Positions 12,690-27,351 of a stretch of DNA of 64,000 nt are shown in pieces. Every line of letters begins with the position of its first letter. The stretch's first letter is position 1. The position numbers and the translations under genes are program-made. Origin of the DNA: Nansenia antarctica (Eukaryota > Chordata > Actinopteri > Argentiniformes > Microstomatidae); contig OZ022349.1 in NCBI GenBank assembly GCA_963989245.1, forward strand, positions 11,075,167-11,139,166, written 5' to 3'. A model generated the notes under the pieces. That model did not search any database. It worked only from the letters and a program-made list of their open reading frames with translations, and was not told where the DNA came from.

Positions 12690-13403
12690 CTAAAAGGGGG
12701 AGTGAGGAAAGAGAGAGAGAGCGAGAGAATGAAGTAAACCAAATATATACTTTCTCTATGCATGAGGTGAACAGAACATTAACACACTGTGTTACATACA
12801 GTAACATACAGGAACATTCTCCTGTAGATCAGATTGGTGTGAGTTGCCCTTCAAGAGAAAATACTTTCCACTGCTCTCACAGTTATCCATTGCTTCAGCC
12901 TGCAGTTAGTTTCCCCACAATTAAAAGCTCACCAAAACCTTCTCCGAGTGTGTTCCGGTGCTAATGACAGAATAACAGACCCACTTTTCTTTGGGCAGCT
13001 CTTCCATCCCAGGCCAAGGAAGGCTGCAAACCCAATTAGGGCGATGATGAGGGCCTCATTATTATAGCACTGCTCACTGTCTGCTCTAACCGGTGGCTTC
13101 TCTACAATAAGTCATACATTTTGCAATCATGTTGTCCAGCCAGCTACATTTAATTCTTATTCGTTAACACCGGTAGTTAGCAAACCCTTTTTTCACGATT
13201 TCTACACCAATAATGTGACAATAGGCGATGATGTTTGTTGTGTGTGTGGCATCCGGTATCACCACACAAAAGGCGCACACACACACACACACACACTACT
13301 CGCCTGATGTACCAAGCTGGCGTGCTTTGATACTCCGTTCAACCTTGATTCAACTCATATTTCATCTAGCAACTAACCGCGTTTGGCTCGTTCAAAGGCT
13401 CAC

Positions 13404-13730
13404 CTTGGCTTGATCCCGATGAGAGTACAGAAAACGAGGTGGATAACTCGTCCGGTGTTGTAAAAAAAAAAGAGAGACAGGAAAAGAACCGAGCCTCGCC
13501 GACTATCAATAGAGGAACACGTGTGATGCCCGGCGTCACTCCATAGTAAACTGCCTACCTACCTGTGTGAGCGGTTACACGTAGCCTATCTAATCTATAC
13601 TCGCAATTTATGAAATTTGGTGTTCCGAGTTCCAAACCGAGATATAACGAGTTAAAATTATTCGTTTAAAACACAATCTTCTCCACTTCACACAGGAGGA
13701 TGGCTCCTGGCTCCGCGTGTATTTCCGCGA
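13404..13730 (-). promoter_or_regulatory. likely 5' non-coding exon and promoter region of slc6a16
   Basis: The complement has a good donor, CCAAG|GTGAGCC (exon edge 13404), that can splice to the acceptor just before the slc6a16 ATG at 12689. No in-frame ATG is visible upstream in this exon, so translation should start at 12689. The transcription start was not located. Confidence 0.35.
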
Positions 13731-15650
13731 TTCTACGCCGTCACGCCTACTACACAAGAAACCCCTCCCCTTACGAATATACAGTAGTTCCAGTGTTTAT
13801 CTTCACCAGACAGGGGGTATCCATCCACACACATTAAAGGTGTTTGTCTTGTGCACACAGAGACCTCTGAGAAACATATTCGAAGATAAATTAAACCACA
13901 GCGAGTAGTTTGAACCATAGATCCTAGAAAAGCTTCCATCGCCCCTCAATGTCAAACACTACACCACGTGGCAACTTCGCTTTCTGCCTTACAGCCTGTT
14001 CTCTCTTTTCCATTTCACTGTTCTCTTGTGTTTTGTTTGTAGAGCTCTTCACAAACGATTGCAGGCTATACACTTGTAGTTGTATACCTTTAACTTATTT
14101 ACTTATAGTTTATATTTTCGGTACAGACCGCTCACAGTTTAGTCTTCTTCGGTATATTATTATTATTATTAATAATAACAATAACCACGGAATCTGATGC
14201 AACCAATGGATACTATTGCCAGAGACAGGAATGCACACGCTTTGGAAACTGCAAAAATGCGCGCGCCACACTCTCAATATAACCCACCCAAAATAAACAG
14301 TAGCTATGGCACTAAGCTTAGTGTGTTGCATACATGCACATTTATCACATTTATCACGAGAAAGTAACTATTTTTAAACGTGATTTATATATATAGACCG
14401 ATATCCAGATAGATATAACAGTATATAACAGTATTGCCAGTATCTATAACAGTATCTAACCCCCCCCCCCCCAAAAAAAAAAGGAAAAAGAGAGATCATC
14501 TTACAACGCATATCATGTTGTCAATAACTGTAAAACATTCATGATTACAAACAAATTACCTTCCTCTCCTGCTGGGCTGGCGTGTGAATCTATTTCTAAT
14601 AACTTAGTAGTTCACTTTTTTTTCTTTCCCAGCATGAAACATGGATTAATTCCCAGAGAAGATAAGGCTACATATACAATGGAATGTTTTGTCATGCATG
14701 GAATACCATCACAATAAACGAAAGTTATCTTTTTAAGTTTTCCAAGCGTCCTTTTTCAGTTTCACCACAAGTTTCACGCAAGCAAGTGCCACGCAAGGAC
14801 ATTGCTGAACTGTCAATCAAGCCCAGCTGACTCCGCCCATCTGTTCCTTAAACACACGACTGAGCTCCACCCATAAAAGGATTTACACACACTCACACAC
14901 GCACGCCCACACACACACACCCCCACCCCCACACACACACAGTCAAGAACCATCCACCCATGAGGAATGGACCCATTCACCTCTGACGTAAAAAACAACA
15001 AGGGAACGGACGGAAACCATAGTTTGGTGAGGTGCAGTCTGGCGGGTGAAACTTAAAAGACAGACAGAGAGCTGCACACTGGCTAACCCTGCCTTGTTCA
15101 GGGTTTTAATCCATGCATCCCCTGTGGCTACATGTCATGGATTTCCTTGTAGGCCTATGCAGGACACACTCATTGGTGGCAAATTCTAAACACATCCATT
15201 TGTTAGAACAGAACAGCAAGATGTTTGTTTTCCCGTGTTATCAAACGCAAATGGTCTCTGTATGTTTTGCTTTTTATAATTTATCACAACCTGTTTAATT
15301 TAATTTTACTTTATTTTATTATATTTTCTCAATTAGTCCTTCTGTGACTGAGAGATTGGATAGGGGCACACAGAGTTCCTGTACGGACAACAACCTTATT
15401 GATTCCCTCTGCGGACAAGATGGACTGAGAGTGATACTGATATTCCCTGAATCTATTATGACTAATGGACAAAGTAACCTGTGACACAAAGCAAACTATT
15501 GAGGACATATGTAAGAATGCGATACCCACAATGACCTGTCTGTTTTTTATTAATGTAAAAAAAGAAAAGAAAAATAACAAAAGATGTTTGTTTCCCATGG
15601 TCATTGTTATTGTAAACTTATGTGGTGGGGCATTGTCCCTATGCTGATAC

Positions 15651-15713
15651 CAGGAGAGGCTAGTGGAGGTAGAAATCTGAGGACGGGCTTTCTACCTCCA
15701 GCTGCCTGCCCTG
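15651..15713. repeat. fold-back repeat, copy 3 (short)
   Basis: A 63-bp hairpin-only copy. The left arm CAGGAGAGGCTAGTGGAGG runs almost directly into a right arm CTACCTCCAGCTGCCTGCCC, so most of the interior is lost. Confidence 0.75.
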
Positions 15714-15843
15714 GCTGAGAGTGTATTGTCAACTCTTAGTTTCCCTTTAAAATGAAAAAGAACTTTCACTTTTTAATTCCTAAAGTCACACCTTCAAATG
15801 TGCCTAGACACATAGCATTCCTTTAACAGACTGTAGCAGACTG

Positions 15844-15891
<48 letters not shown>

Positions 15892-16540
15892 TGTGTGTGT
15901 GGGCGTGGGTGTGTGTGTGGGTGTGTGTGTGTAAATCCTTTTATCTTTAAGGTGGGCTGGGCTGGGCTGGGCTGGGTCAGGTGACGCACCGCTGGAGAGC
16001 CCTTCAGTGAAATGCAGGAGTGACAGAGTGAGGGCGAACCGGAATCAGAAACCTGCTGCCAGACCAGACTGGACAAGACAATTACCTGAGCTTCAACCAT
16101 TTATAGAGCAGAACATAACTCTTTTTCCTAATTTAATTGACATTCTATTTGGACCCAGAGAATTCCTGGCAGAGGAATTAAGGTAAGTGGAAGTCATGAT
16201 GCTGACAACAATCCAACAACTAATCATATTATTAGGACAACAACACAACTTTAAAGACATAGACAGCACGCACATGACTAGGCAACATTGTGCGTGGAAC
16301 ATTTCATGATCAATCTCAAACTATCCATTAGATCTGTTGTGCAGTGACGTGTGTTAAACATTTTCTGTGATTATTATTGAATCCATATTCATTCTGAATG
16401 GATGGTCAAGCTCTCTCACACTCTGTGATTTGAAACAGCATCATCATGTCAGTCATGTGACATTTGCTGCTATATTCTGATGTGCTTGATGTGAAAGAAA
16501 GTGTTCTTGATGATACTGTATATAGAATGGGATACAGATC

Positions 16541-16562
16541 AAGGGAGGCTGGTGGAGGTAGA

Positions 16563-16607
<45 letters not shown>

Positions 16608-16786
16608 TTTTATTTGTATAGCGCTTTTCCTGCAAACGTTGCAGCTCAAAGTGCTCCGATCACTTGATTTGTGATCATACAATTCCGATCAAATCAGAGG
16701 ATCATAACATCATCATAACATAATCATCACAAATGATGAAAAACATGAGCCCGTCCTCTGGTTTCGACTTCCATCAGCCTCCCATG
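16541..16786. repeat. fold-back repeat, copy 4, with nested SINE-like insert
   Basis: The arms (AGGGAGGCTGGTGGAGG left, CATCAGCCTCCCATGG right) are split by an (AAT)n tract and a segment reading TTTTATTTGTATAGCGCTTT. That segment resembles the tail of a dispersed SINE inserted on the minus strand into the fold-back copy. Confidence 0.75.
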
Positions 16787-17139
16787 GTAGAATGGGATAC
16801 AGATACTATGTCCCCTGACAGAAGTCCCTCTATCTTTTTGCTATAGATGTCCCCTCAGCCTCTATAACTTCAGTCTGACTGTGATGAACTGTTACTGTTG
16901 ACTATGGCTGTTAGTGTACTGTAACTATTACTGTACTATGCCTGCATCGTCATGGTTTCTCATAGGTCTCATCAGCTGTTCTGAGACAGGAATGTATCCC
17001 GACAGATAGCCTTTTCTAGTCAGAGGACGGGATCTGCTGATCAGCATTTGTTGCTTAGTTAACATACAAAGACTATTTACAGGATGTTTGTGGTGTGTGT
17101 GTGTGTGTGTGTGTGTGTGCATGTGTGTGTGCGTGTGTA

Positions 17140-17185
<46 letters not shown>

Positions 17186-17739
17186 CGTGTGTGTGTGTGT
17201 GTGTGTGTGAGTGAGAGTCGGGGGGGGTAGGTTGCGGTCACTTGAGAGCGGGCACATCAATGACTGAGAACCACAGTGATCAGACTGGTTGGGTAGGTAG
17301 GTAGGTAGGTAGGTAGCATACGTGAGGTACTATACCTGTAGTCTCACACAGGTGACTGGCTGAAACAGGGCTTGAAACAGAGAGAGAGGGGGGACGACTC
17401 ACAGAGACACTCACACACAGGGAGTGACACACAAGTAAGGATGTTAATTATCTTATTGGACCATGGTGGTATACACATATGATTTCACAATAGAAGATAA
17501 GATATAATCAATGTAGTTTAATCAGTTTTGTTCCACGACTCAATGAATGACTATACCAGATGTACGACACCCATCATTGAACAAAGGTCTTCTGACTACA
17601 CCCTCTGTAGTTCACGGTCTTACATTCTAAGCTATGCTAACATCCTTTGAATCGGCGTCACCACCTCCACCTTCACCTAGTAATAGTTTCCCTCCCCATT
17701 CTGCCTCCAGGAAAAAACAGAAACTTCACAAGTCACAGG

Positions 17740-20700
17740 ATGACCGCACAATATGTTATCAATGTAAGTGTAGTTAACATTTCTTTCTATTTCATTGGTT
17801 TTGTATTGTATTTAGAATAATACACTTTTCAGAGACAACTTTTTTTACATCAAATTAATGCAATGTGTCAACAGTCGTTTTCCCATCTTGCGTAATCCGA
17901 CATTCATTTCCTCATAATGCTTAACTTCTTCCTCTATTCCATCATCACTTACTTTTTCTCCTTCCTCGCTTTCCTCCCTCCTTCCTCCTCCTTGTCCTCC
18001 TCATCTCCCTCCTCCTCCTGCTCCTCCTCTTCTCTCTCCTTTGCAGCACCTGGTGACGTTCTCCTTGCAGGATGGGGAGGTGCAGAGCGTGGAGGAGGCG
18101 CAGGCGCGTCTCTCTCTCATGGCCCGGGCAGAGAGGCTGTGGAGCCAACAGATGGTTCTGGAGGTGGGGCCTGAGGCCGTCACACTCAGGGACATACAGA
18201 GACAGGTGGGAGCTATACAATGTGGTGTCAAGGGAGGCTCTCGGGAAACCTGAGGACAGACTCATTGTAATGCATGGAACGGAATGAGGAATGGTATCAA
18301 AACACATGTGTTTGATATGTTTTATACCATTTTTCATTCCGTTCCAGGCATAACTGCACCTCAGCTTGTAATAAAGATGTTGAATGTCATGTGTCCATGC
18401 AGGAAGAGCTGGAGAAGTATCCTGTTTCATCCATCCATCGCTGTGACGCCATACTCACAGAGAAGCGGTTTCCATCACTTCTTTTACTCGTCTGCCAAAG
18501 CTCTCCACTGAAAAAACCTGACATTCTCTTCTTCAACTGTCAGAGTGTGAGGGTGAGTAGGCCTACAGTGGGGGAAATAAATATCAACACATTTTTTATT
18601 CAACATATTTCCATTGCAGCTATTCACGTGAAGTTTAGACCAGGCATTGGTATTAACTCAATAAAACTACACGGCAAAAGAAATTGTAACAAAAAGCAAC
18701 AACAACAAAAAGTTATAAAACAAGTTATGTGCAATAAAGGGGAATGAATGACACAGGAAAGTAATGAACACGCTAACTGAAATGTATTTAATAGTTGGTG
18801 GAGAAGCCTTTGTTTCCAATGTTTCAAGATGCTTCTTGTACGAAAAAAAACTAATCTCACACAGTGATTTTGGGCCATTCTTCAACAAATCTTGAAGATT
18901 CCGGGGGGCCCGCCAGTGAATCTTGATCTTCAGTTCCTTCCACAAATGTTCTATTGGATTTAAGTCTGGCAATTGACTAGGCCAGTCCAACACCTTTATT
19001 TTCTTCCTCATCAACCAATTGAGAGTCTCCTTTGCAGTATGTTTTGGATCATTGTCCTGCTGGAAGATCCACCCGTGTCTCATCCTCTTCATCAATAATC
19101 TCCCAGTACATGGCTCCATTAATCTTCCCTTCGATAATTTGGATTCCACGAGTACCATGTGAAGAGAAACAGCCCCATACCATGATGCTTCCACCTCAGA
19201 ACTTCACTGTTGCTATGGTACTTTTAGGATCATATGCAGAGCCATTTCTCCTCCAAACATGGCGCTTCGTATTGTTATAAGTATAAGTTAGATTTTTGTC
19301 TCGTCTGACCAGACTACCGGTACATTCTTCCAATAATCTACAAGCTTCTCCAAAATGTAAGAAACTTGTAGGAAATCTGTAGCAAACTTCAAACAAGCTT
19401 TCAACATGTCTTTTATTCACTAATGGAGTCTTCCGGGGTGATCGTGAATGGAGACCGTGGCAGAGGAGTGCATTTTTTGTGTTTTCTTTGTGAAAACTGT
19501 ACCTGTGGCTTCCAGGTCTTTCTGGAGCTCTACTTGAGTGGTCCTTGGCTCTTGGGCTACTCTTCTGACTAACTTTCTGACTGTCCAGTCAGAAATCTTG
19601 CGAGGAGCCCCTGTGCGTGGCCGGTTGATGGTCGAGTGATGTTCCTTCCACCTGCGGATAATGGCTCCAACGTTGCTTATAGGAACATTAAGGAGTTGAG
19701 AAATCCGTCGGTAACCAGTGCCATGACTATGCTGCTCAACTATCTTGTTGCGAAGGTCTTGGGAGAGCTCTTTGCCTCTACACAGCATGAGATGGTTCTT
19801 GCAGGAAAGCTTGGTACAAATTATTTGTTTACTTGCATTCAGAGGTGGGAAACCTTTTTCAAAGAGTGGAATTACTTACCCACCAACATGCACTAACCCA
19901 GCTGATTCTAATTAGAGGTCAACTCTTTAGTGACATAAACTGGTTTAGTGCTTTTTCCTATCTTGTTAAATACTTTATTCCTGTTTCCTGTTTCCACGTT
20001 ATTGCACATAGCTTTTTTAATGGATTGAATGTTACAATTTCTTTAGCTGTGTAGTTGTATTGAGTTAATACCGATGTCTGCTCTAAATTTCATGTGAATT
20101 GCTGCAATGGAAATATATTGAATAAAAAAAAAAGTTTTTTTAAGTAAAATACTTATTTCCCCCACTGTATATAGTATATCAACATGTGTTTAAAGGATCT
20201 ACTGCTCCTAATTAGTTTATGTTATATAACGTATTTCATGACTAGTTAATTATGCTATTGTGTGGGGCATTCTTGTGTAAGAATGTGACATAATGTGTTC
20301 TGTGGTGCATTGAAATGTTGTGTCATTGGTGATTCAGGTTCCACCAGACAACAGTGATGTCACCTCTAGATTTTTGTATTTGTAGGCTGAGAAAATACGT
20401 GATGACATCACAGGGGTGGTGTCGGGTTCCTTGTCGTTGAGGACGAAGAGTCGCCCTTACGCCCTGAGGTATGGGGAACGTCAAAGTCATGGGATTATCT
20501 TTATCATTCCACAATAACACCACTAGAGACAGACAGAAAGACACGACAGACAGAAAGAACAGAACTGAGCAGAGCAGTTTTAGGTACTTAAGTCCAAATG
20601 TTCACCACAAACTTGTTAATTGTTTACCTTAAACCATCACTTAAACGTAAAATCATCACCATACAACTATCTCTATAATTTCTATATAGCCTAAAGCAAA

Positions 20701-20774
20701 CCAGGCCATGGTGAAAGTATGCTATGTATGTATGCACCTGTCGTAAAGAGGGACAGAGACAGGGAGAGGTTGAG

Positions 20775-20840
<66 letters not shown>

Positions 20841-21147
20841 ACCTGAGAGAGAAAGAGAGAGAGAGAGAGAGGAAAGACTTGTTTTTCCGGTTTCTCTCTT
20901 TCTACATAACTTAAGAAGGTGTGACAGAGAGAGAGCAAGGCCATTGTGACAGAGAAGACAGCAGAGGATGGTGGCAGTCTGTCTCAATCAGGCTTTAAAC
21001 ACTGAACATTACATTGACTTACTTATCTAACAGACCATTAAAGAACAGAGACAGACAGAGATAAGGTAAGATATGATCATTAGATGCTTCTTGTGTGTGT
21101 GCCTGTACTGAGGCGGTGCACATTGTTCGTAGGCAAGTCGTAGGCAT

Positions 21148-21197
<50 letters not shown>

Positions 21198-24100
21198 AGA
21201 GAGGGTGAGCAGCAAACAGACAAATGTCAAAAAAGCCTCGACCTCAATGTATACACCCGTCTTAATCCAGTGTACTAAACTCTTTAGTCTGATTCTGTTG
21301 TGTCAATCATTTTGTGTTAGAGATAACGCTTTCTATGACATTTGAGCTATAGAAGTTATGTGTGGGTTGAGTTCTACTATATGGTTTACTGCACATTGAT
21401 ACTGATCTATGTACTGTATATCTCGGTGTGTGCCTATTTCAGAGAAAAATAGATATTGGGTTCCTGGGTGTCATGTCAATCGTCATGTCATGTCAATCAA
21501 AGATCAGGTTCTGAGCTCCAAATGCATTTGCTTAGGGGCGTTTTTCTATGGTGTTGAATGAGCGGTTGTTACCAGCAAGCAACTGCTCTTCCCAAATACC
21601 TACAGTATGTAGTGTAAGGATAAAGAGATTGTCAGCATTATAGGTACACACCTAACCCAATGCACTGAGCTGAAGCTGAGCAGAAACAGTCAACAAAAGT
21701 ATCAACGGTCTATGTGAAAGTCTATGTGAAAGTTAGAATTTTGTGCACACATCTCAAATTAGGGTATTGGCCTTGCTGATGTAATCTGGAGAGGAGGGTG
21801 GTATGCGTGTCCTGATTATCAATAACAATCTCTCTTTCCCATTCAGACTCTCCCAGAACCCCACAGGAGAGATGGACCCCTACGCAATACCCAACGCCCC
21901 CACCCCACACGCTCCAAACCCCCCACCAGCCAACCCTCCACCCTACCCAGGCATTAGAGGTACGGGAGTTACTGCTATTCGACGCAGAAGTATAAATTGG
22001 GCTTTAGGCTGACAACATTTTTGTTTGTTTACATCTGAATGTTTGTCCGTGCTCTCTGTGTCAATGAGATGCTTTGTCAATATCAATAGAATGCTTGGAA
22101 GTAAATTGGGTTGAAGGAGAAAAAGAGGGGGAAAGAAAGAGGACAAGAGAGAGAGGAAGAGAAAGTAAAAGAGAGAGAGAGTGAGAGGGGAGAGAGAGAG
22201 AGAGTTTGCGTGTGTGTGTGTGTGTGTTCATTTTACATTATTTATTTTGCTTGCTTTGACAATGTAAACATGCCAATAAAGCCCCTTTGAATTGAATTGA
22301 GAGAGGAAGGGAGAGGAGTGGTGAAGTTAGGCATTGAGAGAGGAATGTGAGGTAAAAGGTTCTCAGGAGTACAGAGATTGCATTGTACGTGTTTGGGGGG
22401 GGGGGGGAAGGTGTGTGTGTTTGTGCGCGCGTGCAGAGGTAGAGTGGGCAGGAGTTTCTGAATGCAGGAAATTCCAGAGGCAATGAATGAAAATGGACGT
22501 TCACAATCTTCTCTTCTGCCCTCAACAGCCAACGGCGTTAACGGAGGACAACCTGACATCTCGTTCCTACGAGCTGAGAGAGATGTGGTACGTAACCTCA
22601 CCATGTTTACAGACATCACTACATCACTGGGTACTTTCTGTTTCCCTATTGATGAAACTACAGCAGGATTATTAACTATTTCTCTCTCTCTCCCTCTCTC
22701 TCTCTCTCTCCCCATCTCTCTCCCCATCTCTCTCTCGCTCTCTCTCTCTCAGACCATCTTGAACCACTGCTTCGATGACATCGAGGTCTTCATGGCCAAG
22801 CTGCAGCAGACTGCGGAGGCAGCCACAGTTTTAAACCAAAGGAAAAAGAAAAAGAAGAAAAGTAAAAAGAAAAATGCTGAAGGTAGGAGAGGTGGAAAAA
22901 GATCAATATCACTCAACTTACCCCCATGCATGCTCAAAGAAAATAGAGTATGCAACACAATGTTTCCTGATTACATGTCTCTATATTAACCATCTCTGAC
23001 ATAGAGGACATGCTGATTGCTAAGGCCCGCCCTCCACCAGATGAAGAATTCATTGATGTTTTCCAGAAATTCAAGTACTGCTTCAGCCTACTGGTGAGTT
23101 GACGAATTAATTATGAATGAATGAACACAATAATACTTTAGTTAATAGTTCATGGAATACCCACTCCAGTTGCTGACTTTTAATGCTTTAAAAGTGTATT
23201 GAGACAATATAGTTGGATTGATTGAGTTGTGTATCCATAGTAATCATTCGTTCACCTCAGGCCCGTCTCAAGTCAGCCATCTCCAATCCCACGTCAGAGG
23301 AGCTGCTCCATCACGTGTTCAAACCTCTGGATATGGTGAGTGACTCAGTCAAGCATGTATAATGAATGAGGTGACCCTTCACCTCATTCTCTTTGCTCAG
23401 GGCAGGGAGAGACAATGCCATGGTGTTGACACCTGTTGCTGCCACAGTCACTCTGGTTGTTGACTGTTGCTATTGCTGTCAACATTCAACTTCATAACTG
23501 GACCGATAAGAACTAGGGCGAAACTCGAAAATTATATTATAATAATGGAATGATAATGACGAGATAAAGGCGTGATATCTCCCGATTGAATCATCTCTGT
23601 GAATCACATCACCAGTGAGTCATTGTTGTTATGTTTCCATGGGGGTGGGCAGTGATACTGTGGGTTGGTTGACTATGATCGTTTTTAAACCTCTGTTTAT
23701 GATATTAACCCTGTTATGTGATACAATATCCTTTACTAGCCACATAACCAAGGTTGGTGGAAGTTGTTCATGGTTGTTGTTACCCTACTGTGTAGGCCAT
23801 GTGCAGGTTGTGTATGTTTGTCTTTATGGTTGTCTGTCGTAGACTGTGTACTGTTTGTATGCTGTAACAGGCTCCAACCTCTAGGTACACACTGTGTCGT
23901 GTTGAAATAGTAGAACGGTCTGACATTGTAATAGTTACACAAGGCTCTGCCCATTGTGATAGCTTCAATTGAAACTTTAAAGGAAGTGTTTGTTTTGGTT
24001 TGTTGATAAAAGCGTATTTGTTTTACCCAGTTTTACAGGAGACATTATTAACAGATTAATTATGCGGACATTTTGCCATTTCAAACTGTACACTTTCAGT

Positions 24101-24456
24101 GCTATGGCAACATTTAAACATTTAAACCAGTAAGGTGTCTTTACGAAACCTTCCAAAGTAATATCAAACCTTATTAAAATGGAAAAAGAACACTACCAAT
24201 TGTGGAGAATATACAGAATCATGTTCAGGCGTGTCGATAATGTCGTTCCTGACGGCTCGAGATACAGGTACAGATACACTGTATGGACATCGTGTGAACC
24301 AACCACCTATAAATCAATGCGTCATTCCATGATAGAACAGAACAGAGGAGGGAGGAATTGGAAACCAGGGTGTTTAGGTGTGTGTATCTTGGCACACCTG
24401 TATGAAAAGAGGGAGAAGCCGAGAGAGGTGTGACGACCTGCTTAGTCGTGGTGTAT

Positions 24457-24513
<57 letters not shown>

Positions 24514-25045
24514 TGTGTGTACATTGCAAAATAACAGAGCAATAGTATCATTATTCTGGGCCTTGATTTAGTTTCAATGGCTGCCTGGGCACCAAAGTCA
24601 TCTTAAATTGACCTATGTCCTCTTTTGCCCAATCCTCTATTAGAATTCATTATCACATGGTTATACATGAGTGTAAGTGTATATGGTGTTACACGGTTGT
24701 GTTGCATTAAGCAGATTATATAACACAGCTTCAATCAATTATGACAAATCGTTGAGGTTTCTGCTGTACTTGATCCATCCCTTTGGCTATTGTGATCTAT
24801 TACTATTACACATCCCTGGCAGCGTGAGGCCTATTGCTCAGGATAACTACTACCCCGCTTCTATATCTAGGCCTTTATTTACATTCAACAGCTGCGGGGC
24901 CACCAAACTCTGAAGTTGACCTATGACCTTTTCTGTCTGACTCTTCAGGTGTTTGCTATCCATCATTATAAGGCTACAGTTTCTACTTTAGAGGTCCTGT
25001 CTGTTCAGTAACGTTAACAGTGGTCTGTTCTCTGTGTGTCCAGAT

Positions 25046-25089
<44 letters not shown>

Positions 25090-27306
25090 CGTGCGTGCGT
25101 GCGTGCGTGCATGTGTGTGTGTGTGTGTGTGTGTGTCGCTGTAGCGACTGGTAGCTAACTTAGCTAACTGCTATTCTGGCTCAACGGATCACTTTCTTTG
25201 CTATGGATTGAGATACAGTGGCTTAGAATGGCGACTTCGTCATGTAAACTCTACAGTGAACCCATTCTGTCCTATCGGCCTTGGTGTTCACGTGGTGTGG
25301 TTTCTTATCTGTGTGTCTACAGCTGGTGAGGACTACGGGAGGTCCCGCTCTGGGGGCGTCGGTGGCTAGCCCCGCCCTGACTACCTCCGCCGTGACCCTG
25401 CTACAAGACAACCTCCACGAGGAGGAGAAGCAGCTGTGGACTGCCCTGGGGACCAACTGGACACTCCCACGGTCAGCATCTGTTTATTTGGTTTATTCGG
25501 TTCTCTGTTAGTGGTGACGTCAACAACAGCTACTCCACTTATTTATCTGTTGGGCCTACAGTACGTCATCAGCTGCAACTGACTGTCTTCAGTCTCTCGG
25601 TTGCCTCATATGGTTTAATTAGCGGTTTAAGTTGACCTAGTGTGTCTAACGTTGGTTGTTATACTGCCCTTGTTGATTGGTAAAGGCTTATACTGACTCT
25701 CCCCTCTTCTCCGTTCCCCCGTGTCTCTCTGACCCCAAGCTCCCAGCTCAGAGGGCCCGTGGCGCCCTACAGTCCCGTGTTCCTGGATGGGTGGAAGCCA
25801 GAGGCCAGCAGGGCCGACGGGCAGGTCTGGGAGGACCCAGTTGAGTCTCAACACAAACAGGAAGCCCTCCCACAAAAAGAGGTATGGAAAGCCTTTGTAT
25901 TTATCGGTGGAGGCTGGTGGAGGTAGAAATTGGAGGAACACATGTGTTTGATACCATTCCTCATTCCATGCCATGCATAACAATGAATCCTTCTACCTCC
26001 ACCAGCCTCCACTGATTTTAAGAACATTTATTTAGCACATGACAAAGTAGAAAACGTTTTCACTCTACCCCCTCTCTCTCTCACTGTAGCAGCAGCCTCC
26101 ACAGCTCCACGGACCCCCAACAATTACTACAAGCGATGAATTGTAAGTGGCTGAGGACCCTTTTGGAGTACAGCAACAACAATTTTACTGGGACCTCTCT
26201 ACATTGTCATAACAACCTCCACCTCTCCCGTCCTCCCTCCCTCCACCTCTCCCGTCCTCCCTCCCTCCACCTCTCCCGTCCTCCCTCCCTCCACTTCTCC
26301 CTTCCTCCCTCCCTCCACCTCTCCTGTCCTCCCTCCCTCCACCTCTCCCTTCCTCCCTCCCTCCACCTCTCCCTTCCTCCCTCCCTCCACCTCTCCCGTC
26401 CTCCCTCCCTCCACTTCTCCCTTCCTCCCTCCCTCCACCTCTCCCGTCCTCCCTCCCTCCACCTCTCCCGTCCTCCCTCCCTCCACCTCTCCCGTCCTCC
26501 CTCCCTCCACCTCTCCCGTCCTCCCTCCCTCCACTTCTCCCTTCCTCCCTGCTTCCCTCCCTCTCAGTGATAGCAGTGTCCTGCCCCCGGAGGGAGAGAG
26601 GATCTACTCCTGCAGCTATGACTTTGTGGCCAGGAACAGCAGCGAGCTGTCAGTACTACAGGGGGAAACACTGGAGGTAAGCACCTGGAAAAGTATGAAT
26701 GGCTCCTTGATTATCTCCGAAGAAATAGCTGCTGTAGCCAGTCCAGGATTTGGAACACACTCTGTGTCCAGGAAACCAACCGACCATCCGTTACTTGATA
26801 CATAGACAGTCCAGAATTGTCTTCTCCTCAATCAAGGCATTATCAATCAAGCTCTAAACCTGAGAGGGTGTCCCAGCCATGGGGTTTTATATAATTTAAT
26901 ATTTACACAGGTGCTCTACATATACTCTGGGCGTATTCATCGGATAAAGTAGTGGTGCTGGTTGCCTCGGTAACACGATCACTGGAGATAGGAAATACAC
27001 AAAACAACTACACCCAGTTTGATACCATCCCTCATTCCATTTCATGTGTTACAATGAGCCTGTCTTCCGAATTTCTACCTCCACCAGCCTCCCCTGACTA
27101 CACCATTGCATTTTCCCGGCCTTGTTGTATTCTTCCTCACAGTCTGTACTTCCATTGGCCTCTGTCCTTTTCTCTGTCAGGTGGTGGAGTCTTCCAAGCG
27201 CTGGTGGAAGTGTCGTAATCGTTTCAACGAGATCGGCTTCGTTCCCTTTAACATCCTCGAGCCAGTGGCACACATAGAGAGCCCCGTCAGTGCCGGAATA
27301 CCCAAG

Positions 27307-27351
<45 letters not shown>

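Larger units (their letters stand above)
13731..17739. other. intergenic region between divergent slc6a16 and eps8l1
   Basis: No coding exon recognised. It holds fold-back copies 3 and 4, TG arrays at 15847-15932 and 17094-17208, a poly-C/poly-A stretch near 14460, and presumably the promoters of both divergent genes. The 5' non-coding exons of eps8l1 are probably here but could not be placed, apart from the short 5' UTR segment from 17711. Confidence 0.5.

Noticed and set aside
26136..26570. 144-aa frame repeating LHLSRPPS, and its antisense GEVEGGRT frame
   Set aside because: Both come from the 24-bp intronic minisatellite; the flanking exons splice across it in frame.
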